Assembly (NCBI GenBank): GCA_903889245.1
Contig: CAISWQ010000065.1
Location: forward strand, 62,001-126,000
Length of the DNA stretch: 64,000 nucleotides
Direction: 5' to 3'
From: an uncultured Lentisphaerota bacterium
Lineage (GTDB): Bacteria > Verrucomicrobiota > Kiritimatiellia > CAIQIC01
Part shown: positions 1 through 7,603 of the stretch, piece after piece
How positions within the stretch are numbered: position 1 is the first letter of the stretch
How the letters are laid out: each line of letters begins with the position of its first letter
Notes under the pieces: generated by a model
The model's database searches: none
What the model saw: the letters and a program-made list of their open reading frames with translations, nothing else
Told to the model about the DNA's origin: nothing
Translations under genes and position numbers: made by a program

Positions 1-346
1 TCGCCACCGTCGGCCGCTTGGGATCAAGCGGGTTGAAGCACGGCACGCCGTTGATGTGGCTGTATTGCCCCGTCAGGATCGTCGCGCGGCTCGGCGTGCA
101 GATGGAGTTCGTCGCGAAGATGCGGTCGCAGCGCAGCCCTTCCTTCGCGAGCCGGTCCATGCTCGGCGTCTGGATCAGTTTGTCGTTGTAGGCGCTGATC
201 GCCTGTGCCGCGTGATCGTCGGACATGATGTAGATGATGTTCGGCCGGTCCTTCTTTGCCGCCGCCCGCGCCCACGGCGGCGCCGCCAGCGCCGCCACAC
301 CCAACGCCGCCACCCGCAGGAAATCCCGCCGCGTAGTCTGGTTCAT
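1..346 (-). CDS. Sulfatase, Tat-exported (N-terminal part; gene cut by window edge)
   Basis: The window holds about the first 115 codons and the gene runs off the left edge. The ATG at 346 has an AGGAG ribosome site eight bases upstream. Residues 5-22 form a Tat-type signal (TRRDFLRV followed by an Ala/Leu/Val stretch), so export to the periplasm is expected. The mature part begins with the metal-binding Asp pair of the sulfatase fold ([10 protein letters not shown]43-D44) and carries C-T-P-S-R at residues 83-87. This is the type I sulfatase signature, whose Cys is oxidised to formylglycine by the anaerobic or aerobic maturase. Sulfatases of this type hydrolyse sulfate esters of polysaccharides. 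The substrate cannot be read from this fragment, and no maturase gene is visible in the window. Confidence 0.93.
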   Translation of the reverse strand, partial: MNQTTRRDFLRVAALGVAALAAPPWARAAAKKDRPNIIYIMSDDHAAQAISAYNDKLIQTPSMDRLAKEGLRCDRIFATNSICTPSRATILTGQYSHINGVPCFNPLDPKRPTVA

Positions 347-457
347 GCTTGTGCTCCTGTTGCCCGCTGACGATGGCGCGGAAAATAAACTCCCGCCGTC
401 ACGGACTCAATCCCTTTTCCGCTGGCTTCCGGCGGCGCGCTGTGCAATCAAGGGCGC

Positions 458-1096
458 GTGCCACCGCATCACGCAGCCGCGGAGTTCAAGCCCGACCTGA
501 CGCACGAGCAGGTCATGGCGCTGCCGCTCTTCCGCTACGACGGACCCCTGCACCTCGTCCGCTCGCCCGCCGAGCTGGCCGAGGCGCTGCCGGCGCTCGC
601 GGGGGAACGCGTGCTGGGGTTCGATACCGAAACGCGCGCCGCGTTCCGCAAGGGCGAAGCCTATCCGCCCGCGCTGATCCAGCTTGCGACCGCGCACGCA
701 GTCTGGCTGCTCCAGTTGCGCGCGCTGCCGACGCTCGGCGGGCTGGCCGACCTGCTCGGCAGCGCTCACCATTTGAAGGCGGGCGTCGGTCTCGATTACG
801 ATCTGCGCAAGCTGCGCGAAAGCTACGCGTTCAAGCCGGCGGGTTTCGTGGACCTCGCGAAGATGTCGGACGCGGCGGGCTTCCGCGCGAACGGGCTGCG
901 CGGGCTGGCGGCGCACGTGCTTGGCCTGCGCGTGGCCAAGCAGGCGCAGTGCACCAACTGGGCGCGCGCCGACCTGACCGACCAGCAACTGCGCTATGCC
1001 GCCACCGACGCGTGGATCTCGCGCGAGATTTTTCTCGCCTTGGAAAAGCTTTTACCGCAAAACCCGCCGCACCATGAGCCACACACCAGCCGATGA
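458..1096 (+). CDS. RNase D-like 3'-5' exonuclease domain protein
   Basis: A single DEDD exonuclease domain of 212 residues without the HRDC domains of full RNase D. Visible catalytic positions are D56 and E58 (GFDTET), the GLDYDLRKL Asp near residue 113, and the final YAATDAW motif (Tyr and Asp near 183-187), which makes it DEDDy type. Such proteins trim RNA 3' ends or act on DNA. The start used is GTG at 458, preceded by AAGGG. ATG at 514 is an alternative that would still keep the whole fold. The 3' end overlaps the start of the transporter gene by 23 bp, so the two are probably co-transcribed. The last codons contain GCCTTGGAAAA, a half-copy of the palindrome that is repeated elsewhere in the window. 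Confidence 0.85.
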   Translation: MPPHHAAAEFKPDLTHEQVMALPLFRYDGPLHLVRSPAELAEALPALAGERVLGFDTETRAAFRKGEAYPPALIQLATAHAVWLLQLRALPTLGGLADLLGSAHHLKAGVGLDYDLRKLRESYAFKPAGFVDLAKMSDAAGFRANGLRGLAAHVLGLRVAKQAQCTNWARADLTDQQLRYAATDAWISREIFLALEKLLPQNPPHHEPHTSR

Positions 1097-2666
1097 ACCG
1101 ACCCGGGTCGTCCGCGACGAGGTCACCGAGCCGCCGGCCGACGCGACGACGCTCTCCGATGTGAAACAACTCGGCCTCTGGGCTTCCATCGCAAGCTTGA
1201 GCTACGTCTTCTGGATCGTCGGCGGCATGGAGATGGTCGAGCGCCTCGCCTACTATGGCGTTCGTTCCGTTGCCACACTCTACGCAACCAATCCCGTTTC
1301 GGAACATGGCCTTGGCGTGACGATGACCACCTTCGGCACGCTGATGTTTTGTTGGAATTTGCTGCAATCGCTAATCCCCATTCTCACCGGCGGGCTCGCC
1401 GACCGCTATGGCTACAAGCTGACGATTGCCATCTCCACTGCGGTCAAGATTTTTGCCTATTTGCTGATGGCGTGGCTGCCGACCTACTGGGGCTTTTTCC
1501 TCGGCGCGATGTTTCTGGCTGCCGGCACCGCGGTATTCAAACCCGGCATCCAGGGCACGCTGATCCGTTCCACCAGCCGACGCAACAGCTCGATGGCGTG
1601 GGGCATTTTCTACCAGACGGTCAACATCGGCGGCTGGATCGGCCCGCTGATCGCGCTGCACAACCGCGCCAATTATGGCTGGGCGCCCGTCTTCTATACC
1701 AACGCTGCAATCATCTGCCTCAACTTTGTCCTGCTGCTGACCTACCGCGAGCCCGGCAAGGAGGAGCGCCTCGCCCGCCAGCAGCGCATCCGCGATGGAC
1801 TCGAACCGCGGCGCTCGCTCGTCCTCGAGTCGTTAGCCGAGCTCAAAAAGCCGCACCTGACTCTTTACCTGCTCATTTTCTCCCTCTGGTGGATGATGTT
1901 CCCAATGCTCTGGGATGTGCTGCCCCGCTATATTGCGGATTGGGTCAACACTGTGCCCATGGTCCACCGCCTCTTTGGTCCCGAGGGAACAAGCAATCCC
2001 GTCTGGAAATTCCTGCTCGGTATGGACGCGCAGGGCCAGAGCATCCAGGCCGAAGGCATCGTCAACATCAACGCCGGCATGATCATGTTCACCTGTTTCC
2101 TGTTTGCCGCGTTCGGTGCGAAGCTGCGCGCGACCACCAGCCTCTGCCTCGGCACCGTGCTGATCGTGCTGGCGCTTGCGCTCTTCGGCTGCAGTCGCGG
2201 TGTCGGCATCGCGATGCTGGCGATGGTCATCTTCAGCGCCGGCGAAATGCTTGCCAGCCCCAAGTTCCACGAGTTCCTCGGCAACATCGCACCGCCCGAC
2301 AAGAAGGCGATGTGGATCGGATTCTCACATACGCCCATACTTATCGGCTGGGCCACCGAGGGCAAGCTTGGCCCCTTCCTCTACCATGTCTTCTCCTCGA
2401 AAGATGCCTTCGCGCGCCAGATGCTCGTCGAGCGCGGGCTGACGCCGGAGCAGGTCACCGAAAAAGCGCTGCCCATCGGCGAGGCGTTCAAGAAACTCGT
2501 CGCCGTCACCGGCGAGAGCCCGGAGCAGCTCACGCAGCAGCTCTACCAGGCGCACCACGTCGGCATGACGTGGTACATCTTCGCCGCCATCGGCGTCTGC
2601 GCTGCGCTCATGATCTGGCAGTACGGCCGCTGGATCCGCCGCCTCGCCGCCCAACCCGCTGTGTAA
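1074..2666 (+). CDS. POT/PTR2-like major facilitator transporter
   Basis: A 530-residue inner-membrane transporter with about 12-14 hydrophobic segments. The GGLADRYG motif in the loop after the second or third helix is the major-facilitator signature, and FYQTVNIGGWIGPL resembles the motif of proton-coupled oligopeptide transporters (POT family). Family knowledge therefore suggests proton-driven uptake of di- or tripeptides, but the substrate is not proven. The start chosen is ATG 1074 (MSHTPADE), which gives a short hydrophilic N-terminus and overlaps the exonuclease gene by 23 bp. A long extra segment between helices (about residues 440-500, rich in Glu and Gln) is predicted outside the membrane. 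Transcription converges on the minus-strand gene at 2926, with a palindrome array in the gap. Confidence 0.85.
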   Translation: MSHTPADEPTRVVRDEVTEPPADATTLSDVKQLGLWASIASLSYVFWIVGGMEMVERLAYYGVRSVATLYATNPVSEHGLGVTMTTFGTLMFCWNLLQSLIPILTGGLADRYGYKLTIAISTAVKIFAYLLMAWLPTYWGFFLGAMFLAAGTAVFKPGIQGTLIRSTSRRNSSMAWGIFYQTVNIGGWIGPLIALHNRANYGWAPVFYTNAAIICLNFVLLLTYREPGKEERLARQQRIRDGLEPRRSLVLESLAELKKPHLTLYLLIFSLWWMMFPMLWDVLPRYIADWVNTVPMVHRLFGPEGTSNPVWKFLLGMDAQGQSIQAEGIVNINAGMIMFTCFLFAAFGAKLRATTSLCLGTVLIVLALALFGCSRGVGIAMLAMVIFSAGEMLASPKFHEFLGNIAPPDKKAMWIGFSHTPILIGWATEGKLGPFLYHVFSSKDAFARQMLVERGLTPEQVTEKALPIGEAFKKLVAVTGESPEQLTQQLYQAHHVGMTWYIFAAIGVCAALMIWQYGRWIRRLAAQPAV

Positions 2667-2689
2667 TTGTCCAAGCTTTGGAGGGCGCA

Positions 2690-2746
2690 GGGTGGAGCGT
2701 GACCTCCGGGCACGCTTCGAACGCGCCCGGAGGTCGCGTTCCACCC
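2690..2746. repeat. Large inverted repeat (family with 4645 copy)
   Basis: Two arms of about 26 bp (GGGTGGAGCGTGACCTCCGG... and its near-complement) are separated by a short TTCGA loop. The structure lies between convergent genes, so its RNA could act as a bidirectional terminator. A second copy of one arm with one mismatch sits at 4645-4671, which shows that this is a dispersed repeat and not only a local hairpin. Confidence 0.8.
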
Positions 2747-2752
2747 TTCAGG

Positions 2753-2892
2753 TTCCAAGCATTGGAAACCGGCGGGGTGATTCTTCCAAGGATTGGAAAA
2801 ATCCGGCTTCCGCTTTTCCAGGCCTGGGAAAAGTACGCGACAAAATTTCCAAGCCTTGGGAAAAATCAGCCCCCGTTTTCCAAGGCTTGGAA
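2753..2892. repeat. Phased palindrome array, 5 units
   Basis: Five copies of the TTCCAAGSCTTGGAA palindrome start at 2753, 2784, 2816, 2847 and 2878, giving intervals of 31, 32, 31 and 31 bp. The third unit is TTCCAGGCCTGGGAA. Spacers of about 16 bp differ from one another. A degenerate extra copy (TGTCCAAGCTTTGGA) lies at 2669-2683. The array fills the gap between two convergent genes. Confidence 0.9.
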
Positions 2893-2925
2893 CATCCTGC
2901 TTGAAGGACTGTTGGTCGCTGGCCT

Positions 2926-4599
2926 TCACCGCGCTGGCGCGGGCGGCAGCAGATGGCCGGCGGGGTCGGCAAGATAGGCGGGGCCGTCGCAGGGCAACGC
3001 GTGCACGGCACCATCGCGCCGGAAGAGGAGATACGGGCCGTAGATCGGATGCTCGCGCCAGGCAGCGCGGGGCGCGATTTTTTCCGGCCACGCGGGATTG
3101 AGGTTGGCCCAGCGCCGTGAAACCAGCCAGAGCGCGTCGCCCGGTCCAAGGTTCCAGATATAGACCGCATCGAAGGAGGACGGTACGGGCAGTTCGCGCC
3201 GCATGATGTGCTCGGCGATCACTTCGGGATCATCGCGCAAGGGTAGCAGACGGTAGAGCGTGGCCGCGGCGCGGGTTTGGCGCTGCTCCTGCCGCGCCAG
3301 GTTGCGCGTCAGACCGGCGTGGTGATGCCAGCCGGCGAGCAGCAGGCTGGCGACGAGGCCGGCGAGCAACAGGTTGCGCCGCACCGGCGCCGCCGGAGCG
3401 AGCAGCAAAAACCACAGTGGGGCCAGCAGCCACGTGGCATAACGCCAGGCGCCCACCTGATCCGAATGGAAGTTGGCCGTCATCGTGGCCAGCCAGGTGG
3501 CGCAGAGCACGGCGCTCAACGCGACGATCAACATCGGCCAGTCGCGGCGGCCGATGACCGCGGGCAGCAGCAGGAAACACAGCGGGTAATACCACAGTGC
3601 GCCGATCAGGGGCCCCAGGAACACCGCGGTGACGCTGGCCCACGAGGCATAGTCCCAGCGCGCCAGGCCCGCGCCGGTGATGATGTTGAAAACGCCGCAG
3701 TGATGCCGCGTCCAGAGCAACGCCCCGGCGATGAGGAGCACGGCGGGGAGATATGAAACCGCCCACAGCGCGAGCTGCCGCCGGGTGAGCGGCCAGCGTC
3801 GCTGCAGCGCCACCAGCGCGTGCAGCGGGAAGCAGAGCAGCAGCGGCGGATTTTGCGCCGCCGCCACGGCCAGCAGGCACGCGGACAGCAGATGGACGCG
3901 CGGCCGGCCGGCGAGCAACAGGGACGAGGTCGTAAGGCCAAAACAGAACAATTCCGGGTGCGACCAGCTCACGTAGGCCGGCAGTGGCGTCGCCAGCGCC
4001 ACCAGGCTGACCGCCAGCACCGCCCAGGTCCGCGTCAGCCGCCACGCCAGTACAAAGGGCCCCAGCAGAAAGAACAGGTTCATCCAGCGGAACGCCTGAT
4101 ACTCCACGCCGCCGCCGCACAGATGCAGCAGACCGTAGAGCGGCGCGACCGCCAGCGAGTAGCCCCAGAAATGGCAGTAGCGATAGTTGCCGGACCGGTC
4201 CGGATAGAGCCCGCCGAAACCGCCGCCCGCCTGATGGGCCTCGCACAGCTCGCGCGCCGGCGGGCGCGTCGCGCCCAGTTCCACCCCGAACGGATTGGTT
4301 TGGTTCCAGTAGGCGCGCGCCGCCGCCGGCTCGACGCGCAGTTCGCCGCGCAGCGCGAGGGCCTGCGTTTGCAGGATGTATTCCCGTCCATCGCCGCGCA
4401 GTTGCGGTGGCTCGCGCGTGGCCAGCCAGAGGGCGAAGAGCAGCCAGCCGAGGAACAGCCAGCGCGGTGGTTGGTGCCCAAAGTGCACGCGCCTTGATAA
4501 CAGATGGAGGGGGCCATGACCAGCCCGCGCCCGCCCTTCATTTTTCTGCTCCTGCCTGGCTGCCGTCCCCTTCTTTTTTGTCTTTGTTTTTCGGTCCAC
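2926..4599 (-). CDS. Polytopic membrane protein, possible GT-C type glycosyltransferase
   Basis: A 557-residue protein with a basic Lys/Arg-rich N-terminus, a first hydrophobic helix near residues 47-62, and roughly ten more hydrophobic segments up to about residue 420. A soluble C-terminal part follows. After helix 1 comes an acidic element, RGDGREY, in the position where GT-C glycosyltransferases (mannosyltransferase/ArnT-like) carry their catalytic Asp in the first outer loop. That topology is the only basis for the functional suggestion, and no family was recognised with certainty. The start at 4599 is uncertain. Internal Met codons are scarce, and the Lys-rich start before a transmembrane helix is plausible. 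The gene ends opposite the convergent transporter gene. Confidence 0.6.
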   Translation of the reverse strand: MDRKTKTKKKGTAARQEQKNEGRARAGHGPLHLLSRRVHFGHQPPRWLFLGWLLFALWLATREPPQLRGDGREYILQTQALALRGELRVEPAAARAYWNQTNPFGVELGATRPPARELCEAHQAGGGFGGLYPDRSGNYRYCHFWGYSLAVAPLYGLLHLCGGGVEYQAFRWMNLFFLLGPFVLAWRLTRTWAVLAVSLVALATPLPAYVSWSHPELFCFGLTTSSLLLAGRPRVHLLSACLLAVAAAQNPPLLLCFPLHALVALQRRWPLTRRQLALWAVSYLPAVLLIAGALLWTRHHCGVFNIITGAGLARWDYASWASVTAVFLGPLIGALWYYPLCFLLLPAVIGRRDWPMLIVALSAVLCATWLATMTANFHSDQVGAWRYATWLLAPLWFLLLAPAAPVRRNLLLAGLVASLLLAGWHHHAGLTRNLARQEQRQTRAAATLYRLLPLRDDPEVIAEHIMRRELPVPSSFDAVYIWNLGPGDALWLVSRRWANLNPAWPEKIAPRAAWREHPIYGPYLLFRRDGAVHALPCDGPAYLADPAGHLLPPAPAR

Positions 4600-4644
4600 T
4601 CATCCAAGCGCCGTGGCCTTCGCATACATGAGCGATACAGGCCA

Positions 4645-4671
4645 GCGTGCCCGGAGGTCACGCCCCACCCT
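4645..4671. repeat. Copy of the 2690-2746 repeat arm
   Basis: The 27 bp beginning GCGTGCCCGGAGGTCACG match the complement of the first arm of the 2690-2746 inverted repeat with a single difference. It lies between the membrane-protein gene and the promoter of the next gene. Confidence 0.75.
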
Positions 4672-4681
4672 GCGGCAAGAC

Positions 4682-4710
4682 TCGACACCGCGGGGCGCGC
4701 GGGCTATAAG
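4682..4710 (+). promoter_or_regulatory. Sigma70-like promoter of the TIM-barrel gene, predicted leaderless
   Basis: TCGACA (4682-4687) and TATAAG (4705-4710) are separated by 17 bp. The ATG at 4718 begins seven bases after the -10 box, so transcription should start at or next to the start codon and give a leaderless mRNA. No ribosome site is visible. Confidence 0.65.
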
Positions 4711-4717
4711 CCGCGCC

Positions 4718-5602
4718 ATGAACACTTCCACGCAGACCATCGGGACGGCGCTCTCCCGCCGTCAGTTCCTCCAAAGTTCCGTGCTCGCCGCGGCCGCGCT
4801 CGGTTTGCAGCCGTGGCGCGGCGCCTCCGCCGCCGGCCGCGAAATTCCGATCGCGCTCCAGCTCTATTCCATCCGCGGCGACTGCGGCAAGGACTTCAAC
4901 GCCGCGCTCGCGTGGTGCGCCAAGCAGGGCTTCGCGGGCGTCGAGTTCGCCGGCTACCACAGCTATGGCGGCAAGGCGAAGGAGCTGCGCCAGAAGCTCG
5001 ATGACCTCGGCCTCAAGGCCGCCGGCACGCACATCGGCACCGGCAGCTTCCGTGGCGACGCGCTCCAGAAGACCATCGAGTTCCACCAGACCCTCGGCTG
5101 CAAATTCCTGATCGTCCCCGGCGACAGGGACTTCAGCCATCCCGAAAAGAGCAAGCCGCTCGCCGAGCTGTTCACCAAGACCGCCGCGACGCTCAAGCCG
5201 CTCGGCCTCTGGTGCGGCTACCACAACCACACGCACGAGTTCGATAAGGACCCCAGCGGCAAGACCTACTTCGACCTCTTCGCCGAGCGCACCAGCCAGG
5301 ACGTCGTGCTGCAACAGGACTGCGGCTGGACCGCCGCCGCCGGCTATGACCCAGTGGAGCTGATGAAGCGCTATCCCGGCCGCATGAAGATCACGCACTT
5401 CAAGCCCACCGTCGTGAAGAACGAAGCCGGCAAGAAGGGCCTCCTCGGGCAGGACAGCGTCAACTGGCCCGCGGTGCTCGCCGCGTGCCGCGAGGTCGGC
5501 GGCACCGAGTGGATCACGCTCGAACAGGAAGCCTATCCCGACAAGAAGACGCCGATGGAGTGCAGCGCCCTCTCCTTCGCCGCGCTGAAGAAAATCCTGT
5601 AA
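4718..5602 (+). CDS. Tat-exported sugar phosphate isomerase/epimerase-like TIM barrel
   Basis: A 294-residue protein with a twin-arginine signal (LSRRQFLQ then a hydrophobic Ala/Leu stretch, about residues 12-35) and an AP-endonuclease-2-type TIM barrel typical of xylose isomerase-like enzymes. Visible barrel elements are ALQLYSIR, GFAGVEFAGY, GYHNHTHEFD (metal-binding His/Glu strand), QQDCGWTAAAG, and the closing ITLEQEAYP. Proteins of this type are common in Verrucomicrobiota and Planctomycetota, where they act on exported sugar acids or ketoses. The precise substrate is unknown. The start at 4718 is supported by the promoter immediately upstream; a start further upstream would lie within or before the -10 box. 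Confidence 0.85.
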   Translation: MNTSTQTIGTALSRRQFLQSSVLAAAALGLQPWRGASAAGREIPIALQLYSIRGDCGKDFNAALAWCAKQGFAGVEFAGYHSYGGKAKELRQKLDDLGLKAAGTHIGTGSFRGDALQKTIEFHQTLGCKFLIVPGDRDFSHPEKSKPLAELFTKTAATLKPLGLWCGYHNHTHEFDKDPSGKTYFDLFAERTSQDVVLQQDCGWTAAAGYDPVELMKRYPGRMKITHFKPTVVKNEAGKKGLLGQDSVNWPAVLAACREVGGTEWITLEQEAYPDKKTPMECSALSFAALKKIL

Positions 5603-5710
5603 GCCCACCCGGCAACGCAGATGGCTCGCCAGCAGGCTCTCCCCACCATGCTTCCGGCACGGGGGGGGCGAACGTACCCGCGAGCCGTTTTCTATTAGGC
5701 ACTCATGAAG

Positions 5711-5735
5711 GCAGGAACAGAACTTCCGTTCCTGC
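5711..5735. terminator. Bidirectional hairpin between convergent genes
   Basis: GCAGGAAC and GTTCCTGC form a perfect eight-base-pair stem around a nine-base loop, followed on the plus strand by TTTA. It lies between the stop codons at 5602 (+) and 5741 (-). The U tract is weak, so intrinsic termination is only likely. Confidence 0.5.
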
Positions 5736-5740
5736 TTTAC

Positions 5741-7603
5741 CTAACGCCCTGCAGCTTTCAGCTTCCAGCCGCCGGTGGGCCACCAGTAGCTGGCGGCGCG
5801 GTAGGTGCCGTTGCTGTTCATGAACCAGCCGCCGGTACGGGTGTCGGGCGTCTGCCAGAGGAGGTCGCTGACTCCGTCGGCATCCACGTCAGTCACGCCG
5901 CACAAGGCCCATTCGCCGGTGTTGAAGGCAACGACGGAGCGGATGGAACCGCCGGGGCCGTCATGGAACCAGATGGCGACGTCGCCGGCGGCGTTTTGCC
6001 AGAAGAGTTCGGCCTTGTGGTCGCCATCCACGTCGCCGGCACCGCGCAGTTTCCACGCGCCCATGTTGCCGATGACGACAGCGGCGATGAAGTTGCCGTT
6101 GGTTTCGAGCCGCCAGTAGGCGGTGTCGCCGAGGGCGGTCTGGAAGAAGACTTGGGCGCGGCCGAGGCCTTCATAGTCGCCGGCGGCCTTGATTTCCCAG
6201 CCGCCGATGTTCCACCAGAAGCGCTGGTCGCGAGCGGAGCCGTCGGCGTTCATGAACCAGCCGCCGGTATCGCTGGCGGTGTTCTGGAAGAGGAGGTCGC
6301 TGACGGTGTCGCCATCAATGTCGCCGGCGGCCTTCAGGGCCCAGCCGCCGGTGTTGGCGAGGATGCGGGCGAACTGGAAGGCACCCGTGCTGTTGACGAT
6401 CCAGCTTGCGACCATGCCGGCGGGTTCCTGGAAGAAAAGCTGCGGGACGTGCGTGGCGTAGGGGCAGGGCAGCCATGTGACCTGATCCACCCAGCCGGCG
6501 TCGCTGCCGGCGATGGTGGCGCTGGCTTTGTTATAGACCCAGGTCAGTTGCACCTGATTGGAGGTGCCGATGAAGGTGATGTATTGGTTCCAGTCCACGG
6601 TGCCGGAAATCTGGCTGACCAACTGCGTGCCGATGAAGAACTGGAGGTAGTTGTCGGCGGCCGAGGAGACTTTCCACCAGAACATCAGGGAGCCGGGCCC
6701 GTTGGTCGTCACCTGGATATAGCTGTACTGGCTGGCGGAGAGCGCGCTGCTTTGCGCGGCGGAGGGGGTGCCGTGGACCACCGCGGTCTGGCTGTACCAA
6801 GCGGCGTTGCCGCCGAGCGACCAGAGGAGGTTGGTGGCGTCCACCGCAACCGCGATGTTCGAGGGCGAGCCGAGGATGGCGGTGTAGGCCAGGCCGCCCG
6901 ACGGCATCGCCACGGTGCGCGCGGTATTGGTCACACCATCGTTCCAGCAGAGGAACTGCCAGCCGGCGTTGGGCGTGGCCGAGAAGGTGGCATTGCTGCC
7001 GACCACATAGGAGCCGGCGCCGGCCAGCGCGGCCGAACCGGCCGGGCTGGCCGCCAGCGTCAGCACCGAGGGCGGATACACCAGGATGTTGTTGGTCGCG
7101 TACGCGCCCAGATAGGCGCCGGAGAACTGGCCCGTCGTGTTGGTCGGCACCACCGAGAGCGTGGCCACGCCACTGGTGCTGATGGAGGCCAGCGGATAGG
7201 CCGGCGCGCCCCACGCCACGTCGGTGCCGGGGAGCAACGTGCGCGTACCATCGAGCATGACGGCCACGCCGCTCAACTGGCTCGTGCTGGAACCGCCCGC
7301 CGCCGCGGGCGTACACAACACCGCGAGCGACGCCGGATCCACCAGCGTGCCGGGATAGCCGGGCAGGTTGGTGTAGGTCCCGCCCGTCACCAGCCCGCCG
7401 CCAACGCCGCCAAGACTCGCCTCCACCGTGTACGTGGTGCTGGTGGCGCGCCCACCGCCCGCATCCAGCCCCATCGTCACCCGGCTGGCGGCATGAGCCG
7501 CCAGCACACTCACCCCCCAAGCGACCAGCAGGGCCAGCCAGGGGCGGAAGACCTGACCGGCCACGGACAGCGGCCGGTTGCTTTTGCGTAGTGCTGCCTT
7601 CAT
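5741..7603 (-). CDS. Secreted protein with C-terminal FG-GAP/VCBS-like repeats
   Basis: A 620-residue protein with a Sec-type signal (basic MKAALRKSN start, hydrophobic core around residues 20-36, cleavage likely near AAHA). A middle segment (GWQFLCWNDGVTNTARTV, about residue 220) resembles the InlB-type bacterial repeat. From about residue 410 to the end there are four to five repeats of about 45-50 residues with calcium-binding loops such as GDIDGDTVSDLLFQ, GDVDGDHKAELFWQ and DVDADGVSDLLWQ. These are FG-GAP/VCBS-like blades that form beta-propellers on cell-surface proteins. The gene's ATG overlaps the stop of the upstream YadA-like gene by 4 bp, so the two proteins are made from one operon and probably act together at the cell surface. 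No enzymatic motif was seen. Confidence 0.82.
   Translation of the reverse strand: MKAALRKSNRPLSVAGQVFRPWLALLVAWGVSVLAAHAASRVTMGLDAGGGRATSTTYTVEASLGGVGGGLVTGGTYTNLPGYPGTLVDPASLAVLCTPAAAGGSSTSQLSGVAVMLDGTRTLLPGTDVAWGAPAYPLASISTSGVATLSVVPTNTTGQFSGAYLGAYATNNILVYPPSVLTLAASPAGSAALAGAGSYVVGSNATFSATPNAGWQFLCWNDGVTNTARTVAMPSGGLAYTAILGSPSNIAVAVDATNLLWSLGGNAAWYSQTAVVHGTPSAAQSSALSASQYSYIQVTTNGPGSLMFWWKVSSAADNYLQFFIGTQLVSQISGTVDWNQYITFIGTSNQVQLTWVYNKASATIAGSDAGWVDQVTWLPCPYATHVPQLFFQEPAGMVASWIVNSTGAFQFARILANTGGWALKAAGDIDGDTVSDLLFQNTASDTGGWFMNADGSARDQRFWWNIGGWEIKAAGDYEGLGRAQVFFQTALGDTAYWRLETNGNFIAAVVIGNMGAWKLRGAGDVDGDHKAELFWQNAAGDVAIWFHDGPGGSIRSVVAFNTGEWALCGVTDVDADGVSDLLWQTPDTRTGGWFMNSNGTYRAASYWWPTGGWKLKAAGR

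Noticed and set aside
2753-2892. CRISPR array
   Set aside because: Units are regularly spaced, but both repeat (15-19 bp) and spacer (about 16 bp) are far too short, the repeats are fully symmetric and vary, arrays have at most five units, and no cas gene is present.
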